DNA of 64,000 bases from Cubamyces lactineus (GCA_022376465.1 JACDTU010000012.1:868001-932000); one strand, 5' to 3'. Shown: positions 1-11,707, counted from the stretch's first letter. A program made the numbers and translations. Notes: generated by a model from the letters alone, not told the origin.

Positions 1-352
1 TGTTCCGATACTCGAGTGCTCCGACCCGACGATGTCGAACTGGTACTTTCTACGTAAGGGATTGTCGAGCTAAAACCTCTTATCAAGGGGAATGGGGATC
101 CTCCTGGCGATCTTGGGAGAGCAACTATATTCTCCGGGATCGCGAGTGGTGGTAAGCTCGGCAGTGTTTTGTTCCTTCCGCCTAGTACCCTGGGTGATTG
201 TCGCAATGGGGGTTGTGTAGTTCCCTCCGTATTGACTATCGTCTCTCTGTACGTTACGAGCAAGAGAGAGTTCTGATGCGTTTCGTAGTCGTTGTCTTCC
301 GACGTAGGCCTCTGCACTTTTAACAAGTGGAGGGTTAAAGCTTTCAGTCTAA
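1..352. other. no gene; possible internal part of an LTR element
   Basis: No coding sequence of credible length is present. On the minus strand this stretch follows directly after the 3' end (CGTAACA) of the LTR-like copy at 353-892. It could therefore be the start of the internal region of that element, with the remainder outside the window. I could not recognise a tRNA primer-binding site. Confidence 0.35.
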
Positions 353-892
353 TGTTACGCTTTCGAGCGTGACTCTTAAACTATCAAGCCTTAAGACGTC
401 AATGAATAGAGAGCTTGTATCTATTCAGCTACTAGCCCTAGCTTGTCGAAGATAAGCGCGTAGTAGTATTTGCAGTTGAAAGCGAGTTAACGAGCAACCA
501 AAGTCGTATTTCGCGAAGAGACTGAAAGCTGAGGGTCGCTCTATGGCGTCGCCTCTTATATACATGTATACCAGCCTGTAGACGGAATGTTCTAGCGTAT
601 ACAAGGACTTTCTGGTGCATAGTAGTCAGCGCTAGTCGAACCTAGTAACACTGTGGCAGTGCTGCTGTGCGCTGCGCAGAAGCGCCTGTGCACTGTGCAG
701 AACGACTGTGCACTGTGCAGAAGTGACTGTGCATAGAAAGTCCTAGACAACACAAGACTGTTCCATAGAATCCGCCATATACAGTCGTAGCTAGAATCCC
801 AGAGCTCGCCATACTCGTATCGTACAGAGTAAGTACTAAGAAATGTCACTAGTTCGTTGAGACGACGCAATACCTATCGTACATTCATAACA
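353..892 (-). mobile_element. LTR (family A), about 540 bp
   Basis: On the minus strand this block starts TGTTATGAATGTACGATAGG at 892 and ends GAGCGTAACA at 353, so it has the TG...CA termini of an LTR. It matches the solo LTR at 51409-51938 along its length, including the TATATAAGAGGCGAC core-promoter-like segment and the sequence around TTGACGTCTTAAGGCTTGATAG. No 5-bp target duplication is visible around it: TCTAA lies on one side and GCTAC on the other. It may be one LTR of a larger element running off the left edge, or the product of a rearrangement. Confidence 0.75.
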
Positions 893-1256
893 GCTACTAC
901 ATTCCGGGGCAGTATTTATACTAAGTCAGGAACCCGATAAAACAATAAGAGATGTACGTGATAGGAAGGAGTAGAACGAAAGTACGAAGTAACTTGCCAA
1001 GGGTAAGATAACGTAGATAGCTCAGTAAGCAAAAGCCTCATGTAGGCAGCGCCATGAGGGGTTATCTGAGACATGTAAGTCATGGGGTCGGGGGAAGTCC
1101 GAAGTACGGAGTACGAAGTGCGGAGTACGGAGAACGGAGTCGGGGTACGGGTACGGAGGAGCGGAGTACGGAGGAGCGGAGTACGTAACACGGAGTAAGG
1201 AGCGGAGTACGGGGGTTCGGGGATCGGACTTCGGGGTTACAGCACGGGGCGTAACA
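893..1256 (-). repeat. repeat R2, inverted copy
   Basis: Read on the minus strand this begins TGTTACGCCCCGTGCTG and ends GGAATGTAGTAGC. It matches the plus-strand block 1505-1836 closely, giving two arms of a large inverted repeat. Much of it is a degenerate run of short ACTCCGT-type units (CCGTACTCCGCTCCTCCGTA and similar). The TGTTACG start is LTR-like. In this copy family-A LTR sequence follows immediately after GTAGTAGC, whereas the other copy continues into different DNA. Confidence 0.65.
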
Positions 1257-1263
1257 CGATGCC

Positions 1264-1486
1264 CCAGAGCGACCCTCAGCTTTCAGTTGAACTCTGAGAT
1301 CCACAGGCTTTCATTTGAACTTCGCGAATTACGAACTCGGATTGCTTGTTAAACTCGCTTTCACTGAACAAATTACTACGCGCTTATCTTCGACAAGCTA
1401 GGGCTAGTAATCGAATAGATACAAGCTCTCTATTTATTGACGTCTTAAGGCTTGATAGTTTAAGAGTCACGCTCGAAAGCGTAACA
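1264..1486 (+). mobile_element. fragment of family-A LTR (3' part)
   Basis: This stretch starts inside the LTR at AGAGCGACCCTCAGCTTTCAG and ends at the LTR terminus CGTAACA. It aligns with the 3' part of the solo LTR at 51409-51938 but carries a roughly 30-bp extra segment near its start. It lies in the opposite orientation to the copy at 353-892. The apparent protein-like conservation between these copies comes from repeat identity, not from a gene. Confidence 0.7.
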
Positions 1487-1504
1487 ATGAGCATTCATGC
1501 CATT

Positions 1505-1836
1505 TGTTACGCTCCATGCTGCAACCCCGAACCCCTGTACTCCGTCCTTACTCCGCATTACGTATCCCGCTCTTCCGTACCCCGTACCCCTGACTCCGTT
1601 CTCCATACTCCGTACTTTGGACTTCCCCCTGACCCCATGACTTACATGTCTCAGATAACCCCTCATGGCACTACCTACATGAGGCTTTGCTTACTAAGCT
1701 ATCTGCGATATCTTACCTCTTGGCAAGTTACTTCGTACATTCATTCTACTCCTTCCTATCCCGTACATCTCTTATTGTTTCTATCGGGTTTCTGACTTAG
1801 CATAATTACTATCCCGGAATGTAGTAGCTACTCAGT
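1505..1836 (+). repeat. repeat R2, direct copy
   Basis: This block starts TGTTACGCTCCATGCTG and is homologous to 893-1256 in inverted orientation. Shared blocks include CCATGACTTACATGTCTCAG, ATAACCCCTCATGGC and CCGGAATGTAGTAGC. After 1836 it continues into CTCAGTTTGG, which is absent from the other copy, so the inverted repeat ends there. Confidence 0.65.
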
Positions 1837-2643
1837 TTGGAAATCTCGTTAAGCTCGTCATTCTCGCCTTACCGGACTTATAGTCCATAGTCTGATACTC
1901 CACCCCCACCCCCCAGTCCAACCGACCTTTGTTCCCTTCCTACCTTCCCCTCTGACCCAACCCCGTTCCCAAGTCCGACCTCTGACCCGTCAAGTCCGTA
2001 CTCCGTAGTCCGCAAATAGAGGACACCGAGTCGGAACCCATGTGTTACTAATAGTTGTGCAAAAGTTCTCACACAGTGCTAGTCCGACCTCCGGTTGTAC
2101 TCTGACCCCAAACTCCGTCCAAGTCCCGACCACCGGAGTTGTACCCCCGGACGGCAAGGTCTTAACACCCTCCTCAAGCCCTACAGGGGTCAGAGCATTT
2201 ACAGTAAAAAGCACTTGTTGTGTGCTATATAATGATTATATATTTGTGTCTGAACTTTGCTTAATATCTATTGAAGTTGCGAACTTGGGGGGGGGGGGGG
2301 GTGACAGGATAATTATGGCCGTCACTGTATTACAAAGCCAAGTAAGACAATTACCTCGAAATTCTTCCAGTATAAACCACCCTGATTAGAGTGCAAGAAC
2401 AAGCAAGATGATCCAAGTTGCACCAAGTGCAGAGCTCATCAAGTTGAGGCCAGAAAGCCTCCCGATCCGGCTCAACGCGTGTCTGGAATATGCGGGTATA
2501 CGACTACATAGGTACAAACGTATGGTAGAGAATTATGGATCCGTGGATACATGCATGGAGAAAGACATTGACAAGCATAGCGAGATACACGCAACGACGA
2601 CGCCCAACCCGGTCCGGCGATCCAAGATCCCATCACCACTAGC
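1837..2643. other. no gene; poly-G run and a mariner-like end
   Basis: This intergenic stretch lies between the LTR/R2 cluster and the broken dynein gene. It holds a run of 15 G at 2287-2301 and a terminus that looks like the end of a Tc1/mariner element at 2317-2329. The 2330-2643 part shows no dynein-like coding potential in any frame, although the intact gene should continue here. Confidence 0.5.
2303..2329. repeat. possible Tc1/mariner-type terminal sequence
   Basis: The 13 bases GGCCGTCACTGTA at 2317-2329 are identical to the right-hand end of the fold-back element at 57391-57403, including the trailing TA. Read inward from the TA on the minus strand it is CAGTGACGGCC, the type of terminus seen in Tc1/mariner elements that duplicate TA. 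I could not find the partner end, so this may be a remnant. Confidence 0.4.
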
Positions 2644-5600
2644 TCAAAATCTGCGTGGAGCACCGACGAGCCCTTCTATCGAGTGATGTTCGAGATCGTT
2701 GCGCGCCTTGAGGATTGATGCGTGCATTTCCTTCATCGCGTTCCCGAGCTTCACACCGAAGCGGCTGAGGATGTCGCGCTGCCAAGCATCATACTTGGCA
2801 TTCACACGTGCCTGGACCTGCTCATAGTCAATGACGCAAACTCCGAAGGACTTCTGTGTCTCGGATGTGTCGAATGTCGAGCGCGCCTTCTTGATTTCGG
2901 TAAGAAGTTGTTGCCAGAGCGCGAGGGAATCACCCAGGCGGTTAAAGACGTATTCGGCCTCAAGGTCCCAAAGCGACTGGAATTGTAGCCACTTCGCGAC
3001 ATAGTCCTTGAGAGATTGCACTTTTTGCTCAATCAGGGCAAAAGGCTTCTCCAGTGTCGCGTCGGGGAACTTTGTGAGCTGCCAGGCATCATAAGCTTTT
3101 GTGGTGAAGTATCAATGAGACGAATCATGCGCACAAGTGATGTGTATGTGAGGTTTGTCACTGTATGGCCTTGCATTTGCAAGCCGATCTCGTACCGCGA
3201 GCTCTGAATTCTCTTGAGGCGGCATACAGTACCTGCAAGTGGTGTTCAGAGCAAGCATATCTTTAACATGCCCGATGAGGACTTACCGAGCCAGTCATGT
3301 AGCTGGTGGATCCAAACAGCGCGTGCATGCTCAATAGGAGGATCCAAGAAAATGACCTGATTCTGGATCCGGATCTCATGAACGATAGGTGTGAGGGCAA
3401 GTGTTCCTTCCGCCGACTATCGAGCCATTAGCAGTGTGCACATACGCAGTGATGTTCGCCATACCTTGTCGTTCTTGGCGCGCTTGTCTCGCCGGGAGAG
3501 AATTTCTCTCCGGCTGTCATGATCGTCCGCCCTCTCGAACTCGCTACAGAATAATTGGATGACGTGACTGACTCGCTGGAGCAGAATGCCCTCTATGCGC
3601 TGGTCCAGTTCTGCTACCCAATGGTCAAGGTTGGCGTAACCCTCGAGGTTCAGTCGATCAATCTGTAGTTGAAGCGAACTGAGTCGCGCGCGCCAGTGAT
3701 GAGGAAAGCGAGGTACACACCGCAGCTTGAATCTTTCCAAGCAGCTCTCGAAAGGCTTCTGGCGTGTATGGACACGTCGACAGCTCCTCAACCGACCGCA
3801 ATATATCCTTGTACAGGTCGATCACGTTGTTGGTTTTATCCTGTAGCTTTGTAAGTACGATGAATCAACGACTGTATAGGACATCAATACCTGCAGGATC
3901 GATACCACACTTGCAAACTCCCGGACAAATTGGATGTGTCGGTTGTCGCGAGCACCGTCGCTTACGGAGTAGCGGGCGGTATCGTACTGATTGACAAAAT
4001 AGTCCCATCGAATATTCATGCCTGTTCGTTGACGTCAATGCGCGAAAACCCAGGCCGGTGGTAATGCACTCTTACCCTTGGTGACCATCCGTTGCGCCTC
4101 ATTCCGGTATTCTGCGACGAGCCACTCGATACCCTTGTTGTTCTCCACCAAGTCCAGTGTCTGCCCGTACGTTCGGACTGTCTCCATCAAGCTCACAGCA
4201 TGCGGGTAGACGCGCTTCGCGTCCTTCGCCATGTTGGTGATTGCATGAGGCACCTGGAAGTTCTGCCAAAGCAGGTTGCGGACCTCCTTGAATAGCGTGA
4301 TGATTTGCGGATCAAAGTTGACCGCGAGCTGGTAACCGCCGCCGCGAAGGCGGACGATCTCGAACAGGCGGCCACCAACGCCCATGTCGCGCCGCGCGAT
4401 ATCATGAAGCCAGGCGTCGTACACGGGGCGTACGTCCAGCTTTTTGCGGAACGCAGACGACTCTGATTGCAGTTTCTGTCCTTCCGCGTAGAGCTCCCAC
4501 CCCTTGCCCAGCACGTCTTCGACGCGCTTCATGTAGGTCTGCAGCTGTCTGTCGATCTGACGAGCCCAGATGATTGCACCAGAGATGGGCGGAAGGTCCC
4601 GCATTTGAGACATGTGGTACGCTTCCGAGGAGCGGTATTGCGTTTTGAACTAGTAACGAGGGGTTAGGTTGGAGGAGGGTTCATGATGAAGACAAACCGA
4701 CCTTCTCGTGCAAACGCTTGATATCTTCTTTGACAGAGTCGATGAGCTGCGTTTGGTACTCTTGGATGGCACCGCGAATCTACGAAAGGCCGATCTCAGT
4801 GTACGTTTCGCAGACGTTAGCCTCCGAACCTACCTTGGGCCGGACAAACAGTGCGTTGAACTTGGAGAACACACGGAACATCTCATTGGCGTTGCGTGCA
4901 GTACCGAGTCTATCGCGGAGCCGCGCGATGATCTGGTTCTCTACCCGCGCAACACGTTCGTTGTATGCGTTTTCTGCCGCAACCCAGATCTCGCCACCCT
5001 CTGCATGCCGTCAGCATTGTGTATGAATCGACGTTCGGTGCACCTACCCATGGAGACGTCGAGGACATCTATCCGCTTCATGACCTCGTATGCCTCTTTG
5101 ACCTCAGCCTCCATGTCCATACCGCCGATCTCGTTGCCGACACCACCCAAACCTTTGGTAGGAGCTGTCATCACCGCCAGCTGCTCATGCTGCTTGCGCC
5201 AGTCACGGAGGTAGCGGATACGATCCTGCAATTTCGCATGGGCTGGGACAACCTTGATGGGGATGAACTTCTCGCCACGCTTACGCGTCACTTCACGGGC
5301 GATGTTGGTGAATTCCTTCATATGGTCGTCCCACGTGCGGAAAATGGCCATGGTCTGGGAGAGTAACCGTTCGAACGTGTCGTAAGGCGTGTAGAGGAGA
5401 CGATGAGACGTGAGCACGCGCAACAGCTGGTCGTTGAAGTCTCGCGAAATGGCCTCGACGAGCGGCAGCGCACGGCGAATGGGATAAGGAGATAGCTTGA
5501 GCTTGCGGTTGATGTGGCCGAAGATCAGCACAACAGCCTCCTGTATCTTCTCAAGGTCGGTGGCAGAGAGTAGCTCGTTCAGCGGGAAGTCCTTCATGAG

Positions 5601-6788
5601 CTGATTGTACTTGTGTACTAGACACAAATATAATATGAGATCGGGATGGATTAGACGAGACTTACCAGACTACTTACCAGTGTCCATGGTATCTTTCAAA
5701 CCAGTGTCCGCAAGGAAACTGACAGTGGCGTGGAAACGTTTGGCGTTCCGGAGACATTCCATGACCATAGTGACCTCGTCGCTCCGGAGCTGTGCGTCGA
5801 TGCCCTCGAGAGCACGCTCCATACTAAGCCAAAAGTTGATCTCTTGGGAGGCTGTACCAGAGGAGACGTCACGGTTGAGCTTAGTGACGGTTTGGATAGA
5901 TTTGATCCATTGGTTAACATGGTTCTGTAGAGTGTTAAGGAATGTACTGTCACTGAGGAGCTTGGGCGGAAGGTCGGATATGCCTGGGCGCTGTCCATTC
6001 TGCCGTGCTTGTTCTACCGCGCGCTGTATTACCGGATGAATGATCAAGTGCGTCTCTGGAATCTCGACGTTTTGCTGCAGGTGTAGCAGAGAGAGCTCCA
6101 GCTCCGCGAACTTCTTCTTGGTGACGGGGATACCTGAGATTTACGTGAATTGGGACTGTCGGTGTGAGCTGACTGTGAATACCGACCCATCTTGGAGTCG
6201 CCGTCTTTGCCTCCACCTCGAGCACCTACGAAGGCCTCAAAGTAGGGCTTCATGGCACAGCTGATGACAGCATGTAAACTCTCGTATGGAGTCTCATCGC
6301 TTCCAAAGAGGTTGAGTATATGCAGTTGAGTAGCCAATGGGGATGTCGAGTCGAGGATGGGACCTCGCTTGATGATTGCAAGTGTCGTGACGTGAGAGGG
6401 GTCGTAAGTCAGCGTCGGAGTGAGCTTGTAGGTGTAAGTTGGCGGTGTGTCCTCGGCTGCGTTCGGTTGAGGAGGAGAGGGCGGGATATGGATGGGAGAA
6501 CTTACATTCTTGTTCGTCCTTCTTCTTGACGACGTATATGACACCGCCGCCCTCACCTGCGAAGCGGGAGACGCGTTCGTGAAAGTCGTCATCAAAGATG
6601 GACTCGAGCTCTTCCGGAGAGGCACCGAATATGGGAGGAAGGAGAGAGAGCAGATATGAACGAAAGAGCGAGGGGTCGAAGGCGATTGGAGACTCTTGGG
6701 GGATTGGGTCGTGCAGATCGCCGTTGCCGTTGAGAGCGCCATTCGCCCGGGAGACGCCGTTTGTTAATGGACCTTCGATGCCAGCCAT
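2644..6788 (-). CDS. cytoplasmic dynein heavy chain, N-terminal tail only (3'-truncated)
   Basis: The spliced product is a dynein heavy chain tail (DHC_N1 region), the part that dimerises and binds intermediate and light intermediate chains for minus-end transport on microtubules. The start is ATG at 6788. Recognisable blocks follow in order: [14 protein letters not shown] near the N-terminus; [50 protein letters not shown]; the DHC_N1 core with [13 protein letters not shown] and ILTLF-type helices; then [18 protein letters not shown] and [14 protein letters not shown]. Conservation continues to [12 protein letters not shown] at about 2671, where the linker domain should follow. Instead the frame runs into a stop at 2644-2646. 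Linker, all AAA modules and stalk (about three quarters of a normal heavy chain of some 4,600 residues) are absent from the window. Introns are short and the upstream exons look intact, so the loss is a sharp 3' break. It may be a rearranged allele, a split gene or an assembly join. Confidence 0.85.
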
Positions 6789-7234
6789 GAGGGAGGTATG
6801 TGTCTACGAGGAGGGTATGTGCTTGAGATGGGGCGTCTGCGGCCACCTACGCGAGCAGGTCCAGGAGATTAAGGTGTGACTGCGGCTGAGACGGGGCAGA
6901 GGCGATTGTGCAGAACCAAGATCGAAGGTACACGTGTCGGGAGGCGTCGGGGGTGATGGCGTTGGCGTGGATGGGGTCGGCCGCTGTTGCTGGCGGTGGC
7001 GACGGCGAGGAGGAGGAGGACGAGCGAGGACGAGCGTGCGGCGGCCAACTTGACGTTGCCCGAAAAGGATAAAAGCGACGCGTCGGCGAGAGATGGATAG
7101 ACGCCCGAGTGGACGAGCGTTGGGAGAACATGTGAGCACGTCTCTCGAGCGGATCTTGGCTCGCTCGTCCTATGCCTTAAATTCTGCTCGCCATCCTCTT
7201 CTCTCTCCTCGACGACGACGTCCTCGCCGGCGAG
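6789..7234. promoter_or_regulatory. divergent promoter region (dynein / E2)
   Basis: This 446-bp gap separates the head-to-head starts of the dynein gene (-) and the E2 gene (+). It contains purine/pyrimidine-skewed GAGGAGGAGGACGAG-type sequence and no convincing ORF. I see no clear TATA box for either gene. Confidence 0.4.
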
Positions 7235-8991
7235 ATGCTCTTCAGACACCCCACAGCCATCCTCCTCCGCTCAGGCCGTCACCTCCCCCGCGCCTTCTTC
7301 CACGCGTCTCCCGCGCACTTTGCTCTCAAGCGCTTCAAGCTCGCCGACATCGGCGAGGGCATCACAGAGTGCGAGGTCGTCAAATGGTCTGTACGTCGCA
7401 GACACGACGCTCTCACCAGCTCCTCTCACAACCCTCTGCAGGAACGTCAAGCCCTCCACTCCCGTAAACACCTTCGACCCCCTCTGCGAGGTCCAGAGTG
7501 ACAAGGCTAGCGTAGAAATCACCAGTCCTTTTGACGGTATCGTAAAAGAGCTCTTCGTCGAAGAGGGCCAAGTCGCCAAAGTCGGCCAGGATCTCTGCAC
7601 AATCGAAGTCGCAGACGGCGCTGCTGCAGAGGAGTCTGACCCCGCGCCCGCAAGCGCGCCCCCCGAGCAGTCCGGATCTTCGGGAGCGGGCTATGGCACT
7701 CCTCCCGAGTCAGCTCAGCCTTCGCACCCTTCTACGGATGCTGCTCAAGCTCCCTCTTACCATCCGGCACCAGCGCGACGGCCTCATCCTCTTGACCCCA
7801 ACGTTCCCCAGGACGCGCGCGCGTCACTGACCCCCGGCAAGGACGTCCTCGCGACTCCCTCCGTGCGGCATTATGCTCGCCAACACAACGTCGAGTTAAG
7901 CTTGCTCGCACCTGGGAGCGGAAAGGGAGGCCGTATTGAGAAGCGCGACGTGGACGCTTTCCTGCAGCGCGGTTCCACTCAGGCCACTGCTCCTCAAGCC
8001 GCGACTAGCTTCCATCCCACAGCGTCAGAGACGGGCAAGGACGTCACCGTTGAACTCAACCGTACGCGCTGGAATATGTGGAAAGCTATGGAAAAGGTCG
8101 GTGCTCATATTGGCTCCTCATACAGCAATAGCTGAAATCCGCTGCAGAGCCTTGCTATCCCCCAGTTCACGTAAGGATATTCACAACGACAATCAATTCT
8201 CTTCGCTAACCTGTAATGTCTACAGATGTTCCACTACGCTCGACCTCACCGAGCTGCACAACATGATGCCCATCCTCAACGCACACATCCCCACCCACTA
8301 CCTCCCACCCTCCGCACGACCCTCCACCGCGAACCAAGTGATCTCTCCCGCCTCGTTCTACACCCCTCCATCAGCTCCCGAGGTTCCCCCTTCCGCACAC
8401 TACTCCCGCCTCACCTATCTCCCCATCCTCCTAAAGACCCTCGCCCGTGCCATGCTCGAATGGCCGCTCTTCCGCTCATCCATCGCCTCCACCCCATCGG
8501 CAGACGCAGGAGGGAGCGCCAAACCGACGATGACGATCCGCCCGCACGCCGACATCAGCATCGCGCTCTCCACCCCCACCGGGCTCTACACGCCAACGAT
8601 CCAGGCGGCAGATACGCAGAGTGTGTATGCGCTCGCCGCGCAGCTCCGGCACCTCGCGCATCTCGGACGTCAGGTGCCGTGCGCGCTTACACCGAACGAG
8701 ATGCCTCGCAAAGGTGGGACGATCAGCGTTTCGAATGTAGGGGGCATTGGTGCTGTTGAGAGCGCAGCGCCAGTGTTGGTCCCGGGCGGTGGCGTCGCGA
8801 TTGTCGCGATCGGGAGGGCGAAGTGGGTGTGGGACGTCGAGCGGGACCCGAAGGGCGAGCGGAGACTCAAGGTGGGTGTGAGCTGGTCTGCAGACCATAG
8901 AGTTGTCGAGGGCGCGGAGATGGTAGCGTTCATGGAGGCGTGGCGGTCATGGGTCGAGGCACCCCAGAGGCTCATCGCGGACAGTGTCTAA
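7235..8991 (+). CDS. branched-chain 2-oxoacid dehydrogenase E2 (lipoamide acyltransferase), mitochondrial
   Basis: Predicted 531 residues from ATG 7235, with introns at 7387-7441, 8097-8147 and 8171-8225. A basic N-terminus (MLFRHPTAILLRSGRHLPRA) fits a mitochondrial presequence. A lipoyl domain follows, starting FKLADIGEGITECEVVKW, with the lipoylated lysine in CEVQSDKASVEI. Next is a Pro/Ala-rich linker, then a peripheral-subunit-binding domain (ATPSVRHYARQHNVELSLL), then the 2-oxoacid acyltransferase domain (IPQFTCSTTLDLTELHNM to the end). The C-terminal catalytic motif reads DHRVVEGAEM, with Glu where the family normally has Asp in HRxxDG. FKLADIGEGI and SADHRVVEGA point to the branched-chain E2 (DBT type) rather than pyruvate or oxoglutarate E2. 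It is the core subunit of the valine/leucine/isoleucine catabolic complex. Confidence 0.88.
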
Positions 8992-9155
8992 TGCGGTAGT
9001 ACGCTCAGCCTGAGGCTGTTTCGGTACCGAAGGTTTACCATAGGACGCATATGTAGAATAAGAAACAGGTATGATTGCATTTATGTACATCCTAGTCCAG
9101 CAGTCCGAGGGTGGTTTGGTTTCTACTCTTCGCAAGCACATTGTTGGCACCGCTG

Positions 9156-11518
9156 TCAAGTCGACGTCCCGTCTATCCCATTCCCTTCCCGAGGACTTCC
9201 TATAATGACGCTGCCATATTGCGGGTTCAGGTTCGACCCTAGGCGTCGCGATATGGCCCTGCCGGTGACCGCGGACGCGTTTGCGTCTAGGTTTTGCGCA
9301 GTAGTGTTCAGCGCCATGCGCTCGGACTCGACGGGTGGCATCGGGCTCTGGTTCCGGCTCATCAAAGGCGTGCGATCGCCTCCCTCGGAGAGAGAGTTAG
9401 CTCGGCCCGTCCGATACTCGATGATGCTGCACGCAAGTTAGTATGTATCCAACAGGGAGGCGATCGGAAATAGGTGAAGCTTACCCCTTCATAACTGCAG
9501 CGTTCTTCATGCGTCGAGCACGTCGCTTTGAGACATTGTCTTCGTAACGGTCAGTCTCGTCAACGATTTCCTCTGAGATCATTTCCTATACAATGATGTA
9601 TGATGAAGCCTTCATAGGTGCGAAAAATGGGGAAGAGTGCATACCTCGATAATGTCTTCCAGAGTAATCACGCCGATGGCACCTCCTTCAATACCCGGCG
9701 TGTGACTCAATAGAAGCAAATGAGCACGGCCAGTTTGGCTGGAGCCTAGTCAATGACACAAGGCTACAGGTTGAGCATGACTCCTGACTCACAAATAGTC
9801 GAGAGCCTGGAAGCAGTTGATTGTGGGCGGCGCCTCGGGAAGGATAGATAGGGGGAACTCGGACACTGGGATAGCAGTGGAGGGGTCGTAAACAGACAGC
9901 TGGGGCTGCTTTAGCGACAGTTTCGGGGATAGAGTGGGCCAAACGGCACACCTGCTTCACAAGTAGGAGACCAATGAAAGCAAGCGGGTGACCTGGCTTG
10001 TGCACCGGGATACGCGAGTAACCACTGCGGAGTCTGCGGTAGTCGGGTCAGCATCTTCTAGGACGTCAACGGGCGGACGCGTAGGTTCATACATGTAATC
10101 GACGGTATCGTGGTCGAGCACGCGATCTGCGCTGAGCGTTACCACATCCTGGACGGATCGATGAGCAGCCATCGGGAGGCGCGAGACGTCGATACCGGTA
10201 CCGCACCTGCATAGGCGTCATGATATCTTCCGCCTTTTTGTTGTTGAGTTCAAGAACACCATTGAGAATGCTGATCTCGTCGTCGCGGAGAGGCTCTTCG
10301 CCCTGCCTGTGGAAGGCGAGGAATGACCTACAATAATACGTGATAAGCCAAGATGATATGTCAACTCGTAGAGTCATTGACGTACTTAAGCTCTGCCTTT
10401 TTATAGGTATGCGCTTCATCGTGGCCGAGGACGTAGTCGAGGAGCTTTGCGATAGGCCATGCGATAGGAGCTATAGCGGACTCGCTTTGAGCAGCACATT
10501 GCGTATGATTTGATAGTACGAACCAAAGAGATACATCATGCCTAGGACGATAGGTGCGCACGATGCGCCTATTGAGAGGCCGTAACGCACGCTCACGGCT
10601 TGGGGGATGATCCTACGTAGCTATGAGCAAGGAATAGGGATGGCGGGAGAGTCGGACTTACTCTCTAACATTGTCCAGTCAAAGAGCCAACGGCATGTCA
10701 TGAGGAACCAAGTAGCATTGGGATGATGAGGGCGACATACCCGAAGATTACTGCGCGCCATGAGATTGATTCAACAGTGAGGTAACGACAATGACAATGA
10801 TGGGACTCACCGATCATGGTTGTGGAGATGACAACAGCTGCAATACCACCACCTAGCTGTAGAACGGCTGTCAGGAGTAGGCAACAACACCGGAGGTGAG
10901 AACGCACAGCGCTGTCCAAGAAGATAGGCAAGCTTTCATTTACAATCTAGATGTGAAGATATTTGTGGGCCACATAGCATTGGGAAGAGGGGTAGTTGCG
11001 GCTTACAACATTGCCGAGAAGGAGGACCTAGACATGATTTCAGTGACAAGCCGGACACTATGTGAAAGGGGAACATACGACGAGAACCCAGTGGCGGCCA
11101 CGAGATAAAAGGCTAAGAACTACAGGGATTGAACAACATTTCTGCATTGCATGTGCAAGATGAGGAACCTTTCTGAGCGTTCTTGCGTTCTTCTGGCAAG
11201 TCGGACGAGGCCGCCAAGACGCGGAGGTGCAACTCGTCGAGGCCCATGAGGCCGAGCGTGAGACTGGAGCATGCCGCTGCTCAGACAGACATCCGTGAGT
11301 ATTGAGCATGGTGATACGTACCCTGCGAAGACGCCGCCAGCGAGGACTAGGGCGATGGAGACGACGAGCTTGTACCAGAACTCTGGTGAGCCTGGGGTCT
11401 CTCCCGGGCCATCGTCTGCAGGCTCCGCTGGAAGCAAGAGGGAGAAGACGGTGGGCACTGCGCGGGAGGTGCGAAGCAGGCTGAGGGTGAGGGGGAGAAG
11501 GAACCGTAGACGAGCCAT
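9156..11518 (-). CDS. CNNM/Mam3-type membrane protein with DUF21 and CBS domains
   Basis: Start ATG at 11518 and stop at 9156, with many short introns. The N-terminus has a hydrophobic leader ([19 protein letters not shown]) and a first membrane segment ([17 protein letters not shown]). A DUF21-type block with several membrane segments follows. The membrane-to-CBS connection reads [20 protein letters not shown], then [20 protein letters not shown] and IMTPMQ. A CBS pair follows ([38 protein letters not shown]). Yeast Mam3 and animal CNNM proteins have this order and take part in metal (Mg/Mn) homeostasis at the vacuolar or plasma membrane. The tail is Ser/Pro-rich and unconserved. It is head-to-head with TRM2. 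Confidence 0.82.
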
Positions 11519-11552
11519 GGTGGTGGTGGTGGTGGTGGTGGTGGTGGTGGTG
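11519..11552. repeat. (GGT)n / (CCA)n microsatellite next to a start codon
   Basis: A run of about eleven GGT units directly abuts the ATG of the CNNM-type gene. On the transcribed minus strand it reads as (CCA)n ending in the start codon, so it would be the last part of the 5' leader. Confidence 0.8.
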
Positions 11553-11707
11553 AGCGTTGAGAGGCCAAGTGCGGCCAGTGCCGGTGCAGTTCAGCCACCT
11601 TTAGTACAGAAACTACAGCGTCATGGTTAGGCGCCCATACACCCGCGTTCGGAAGTCACGTGCCACGCGTCCCATCTTCCACCCCGCGTTTCGTAGGCGC
11701 CCATCTC

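Noticed and set aside
1346..1795. Frame similar to one at 51687-51944
   Set aside because: The similarity is LTR-A identity; the shared peptide is the LTR end translated.
2472..2663. Alternative continuation of dynein in a second frame after a possible intron
   Set aside because: The downstream peptide shows no dynein similarity; the expected conserved block after HHSIEG is absent in all frames.
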